Assembly: GCA_002364535.1 (NCBI GenBank)
Contig: DEYL01000047.1
Span: forward strand, 13,629-77,628
Length of the DNA: 64,000 bases
Direction: 5' to 3'
Origin: Flavobacteriaceae bacterium UBA3159
GTDB lineage: Bacteria > Bacteroidota > Bacteroidia > Flavobacteriales > Flavobacteriaceae
The number at the start of each line of letters is the position of its first letter. Within the stretch, counting starts at the first letter, position 1. Of the stretch, positions 62,478 to 64,000 are shown in pieces. The notes beneath the pieces were generated by a model. That model searched no databases, was not told the DNA's origin, and saw only the letters and a program-made list of their open reading frames with translations. Position numbers and translations under genes: made by a program.

Positions 62478-63833
62478 ATGAAACAAACAATTGTACTGGC
62501 GGGAGCATCAGGTTTCATAGGACGGTGGATCATTGAAGAGTTACAAGATGATTATCATATCGTCGCATTGAGCCGAAAAAAAGTCCGAACCAACCCCAAT
62601 GACAAAATTCTTTGGCAAACGGTTGATTTGTATTCCATGTCCAGTACAGAAAAAGCCATGGAAGGAGCTGATATTGCCATCTATTTGGTTCACTCCATGC
62701 AACCCTCCACCCGACTGAATCAGGGGAAATTTGAGGATACAGACCTGCTGCTGGCCGACAATTTTTCGAGAGCGGCCCTAAAAAATAAACTCAAACAGAT
62801 CATCTATCTGGGAGGAATACTGCCCAAGGACAAACACCAGATTTCCAATCACCTTTTGTCGCGCTATGAGGTGGAAAAAACTTTGGGGGCCAGATCAACA
62901 CCCTTGACTGCCATCAGGGCCGGTATCATCATCGGGCCCGGTGGCTCCTCCTTTAAAATCGTTACCCATTTGGTAAAAAACCTCCCGGTAATGGGTTGTC
63001 CACAATGGACCAAATCCGAAAACCAACCCATTGATGTTTTTGATATTCTGTCTCTTATCAAACAATGTATCGGAAATCCAAAAACCTATAATAAAAATAT
63101 AGAGATAGGGGGTAAAGAAATTATGACTTACATGGAACTTCTCAAAAAAACCTCAAAGATGATGCGCAAAAAACGTTTGATTTTTTCCATGCCTTTCTTT
63201 ACGGTGGGACTATCAAAATGGTGGGTCAGTATTTTTGGTAATTCGGATATCAATTTTGTCTCACCACTGGTGGAGAGCCTAAAGCATCGTATGATTCCCA
63301 GTGATGAATATGTGGATTTGTACAATATCGATTTTACCCCTATTGAAACCAGCATCATCAGAGCGCTTACCCAAAAGACACCCGCCCTTCCCTCTTTTCA
63401 TCAAATCCGTACCGAAAAAAATACCGTAAGAAGTGTACAGAGAATCTACAATCCCGGGAAGCACAATGCCCAATGGGTAGCCAAGCATTATCCCATTTGG
63501 CTGAGTAAAAGATTTGCCGGTTTGATCAATCCGCGCTTTGATGGCAGCTTTTTGAGATTCTACCTCTTGGGAATTATGTTGTTGGAATTGCAATTGATCG
63601 AAGACAGAAGTACACCCAACCGACAACTTTTTTACATTACCGGCGGGGTGTTGACCAAAAGAACAGATTTGGGATGGTTGGAATTCCGATCCATTTTGGA
63701 CAATGAATATGTCATCACAGCCATACACGAATATGTTCCCCGACTGCCGTGGGCCATTTATAAATTGACCCAGGCCAAATTACACCTGTATGTGATGAAA
63801 AAATTTGAAAGGGAGTTATTAAGACTCAAATAG
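62478..63833 (+). CDS. NAD(P)-binding epimerase-like protein (NmrA/DUF2867 type)
   Basis: About 451 residues. The N-terminal half is an extended SDR/NmrA Rossmann domain: IVLAGASGFIGRWIIEEL, DIAIYLVHSMQPSTR, QIIYLGGILPKD and AIRAGIIIGPGGSSFK. The C-terminal 150 residues (LINPRFDGSFLRFYLLGIMLLELQLIED in order, FYITGGVLTKRTDLGWLEFR) resemble DUF2867. Substrate unknown; members of this fusion class are annotated as oxidoreductases or cell-division inhibitor-like. I prefer ATG 62478 over a GTG one codon earlier. Confidence 0.82.
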   Translation: MKQTIVLAGASGFIGRWIIEELQDDYHIVALSRKKVRTNPNDKILWQTVDLYSMSSTEKAMEGADIAIYLVHSMQPSTRLNQGKFEDTDLLLADNFSRAALKNKLKQIIYLGGILPKDKHQISNHLLSRYEVEKTLGARSTPLTAIRAGIIIGPGGSSFKIVTHLVKNLPVMGCPQWTKSENQPIDVFDILSLIKQCIGNPKTYNKNIEIGGKEIMTYMELLKKTSKMMRKKRLIFSMPFFTVGLSKWWVSIFGNSDINFVSPLVESLKHRMIPSDEYVDLYNIDFTPIETSIIRALTQKTPALPSFHQIRTEKNTVRSVQRIYNPGKHNAQWVAKHYPIWLSKRFAGLINPRFDGSFLRFYLLGIMLLELQLIEDRSTPNRQLFYITGGVLTKRTDLGWLEFRSILDNEYVITAIHEYVPRLPWAIYKLTQAKLHLYVMKKFERELLRLK

Positions 63834-63882
63834 CCTAACAAATTTAGAACACATTTTAGAATACATACCCTTTACAAACCCC

Positions 63883-63920
63883 TATAAAAAGAAATAACCC
63901 CTTCGTAATGAAGAGGTTAT
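63883..63920 (-). terminator. Rho-independent terminator after tRNA-Asp
   Basis: Minus-strand stem ATAACCTCTTC / GAAGGGGTTAT (one G-U pair, 5-base loop), followed by a T-rich stretch. It starts 13 bases after the tRNA 3' end. Confidence 0.75.
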
Positions 63921-63933
63921 AATTCTAAGAGAG

Positions 63934-64000
63934 CGGTCTGGACGGGACTCGAACCCGCGACCCCATGCGTGACAGGCATGTATTCTAACCAACTGAACTA
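63934..64000 (-). tRNA. tRNA-Asp (GTC), 5' end cut by window
   Basis: The minus strand reads a D-arm (TAGTTCAGTTGGTTAGAATA), an anticodon arm CATGC/GCATG with loop CTGTCAC (anticodon GTC), a T-arm GCGGG TTCGAGT CCCGT and an acceptor 3' strand CCAGACC with discriminator G. The first seven acceptor bases lie beyond the window. CCA is not encoded. Confidence 0.92.

Noticed and set aside
1..64000. CRISPR arrays, insertion sequences, transposases, integrases, toxin-antitoxin or phage-defence genes
   Set aside because: No regularly spaced repeats, terminal inverted repeats with a transposase, or recognisable mobility or defence proteins were seen.

Overview
The window looks like chromosomal DNA from a marine flavobacterium (Bacteroidota, Flavobacteriaceae-like). 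Supporting signs are the lineage gene orders prc-surE-lpxB and coaX-OMP-TPR-lptC-CNNM-ppiD, a mevalonate-pathway pair (class II HMG-CoA reductase plus a GYDIA-type GHMP kinase), promoters of the Bacteroidota TTG / TAnnTTTG type, a type IX secretion tail, and many lipoproteins, Tat-exported enzymes and sulfatases. No comparison or database search was run; all family names come from motifs read by eye.

Layout. 1-17.6 kb is core: a cut-off ABC permease, prc, surE, a small membrane protein, lpxB, a decayed comEC remnant, a thioredoxin, a POT peptide transporter, mvaA and a GHMP kinase, then the envelope-biogenesis run ppiD / CNNM / lptC / TPR / OMP / coaX, closing with tRNA-Phe and its terminator. 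17.7-29.7 kb is a strikingly AT-rich block beginning just behind tRNA-Phe: araBAD, a GH51 arabinofuranosidase, a GH43 enzyme and three secreted sulfatases, with no SusCD pair, sugar transporter or regulator. 29.75-37.1 kb is a GC-richer planctomycete-style block: an alpha/beta hydrolase, a huge haem c/LamG/PSD1 lipoprotein, a Tat-exported DUF1501 protein and a DUF2231-cytochrome-LRR membrane protein. 37.1-39.3 kb holds rmuC and tesB. 39.4-53.75 kb has two monocistronic-looking sulfatases, a cytoplasmic Gfo/Idh/MocA enzyme and a very tight eight-gene minus-strand operon (PhoD-like phosphatase, sulfatase, esterase, SUMF1-fold protein without the catalytic cysteines, Tat-exported Gfo/Idh/MocA and TIM-barrel proteins, DUF1800, and DUF1501 with both Tat and T9SS signals). 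53.8-57.1 kb is an ECF-sigma/anti-sigma envelope operon and a lipoprotein. 57.2-64 kb has an LtaS-like phosphoglycerol transferase paired with a diacylglycerol kinase, a PQQ dehydrogenase with an inserted cytochrome c, an NAD(P)-binding epimerase-like protein and the end of a tRNA-Asp gene.

How it fits together. The accessory blocks suggest removal of sulfate, ester and phosphate groups from polysaccharides, release of arabinose and its entry into the pentose phosphate pathway through AraA/AraB/AraD. The haem c, DUF1501 and DUF1800 modules are poorly characterised; their strict linkage is the best candidate in this window for an undescribed system. Six classical sulfatases all carry Cys-type formylglycine motifs, but no recognisable maturase is encoded here.
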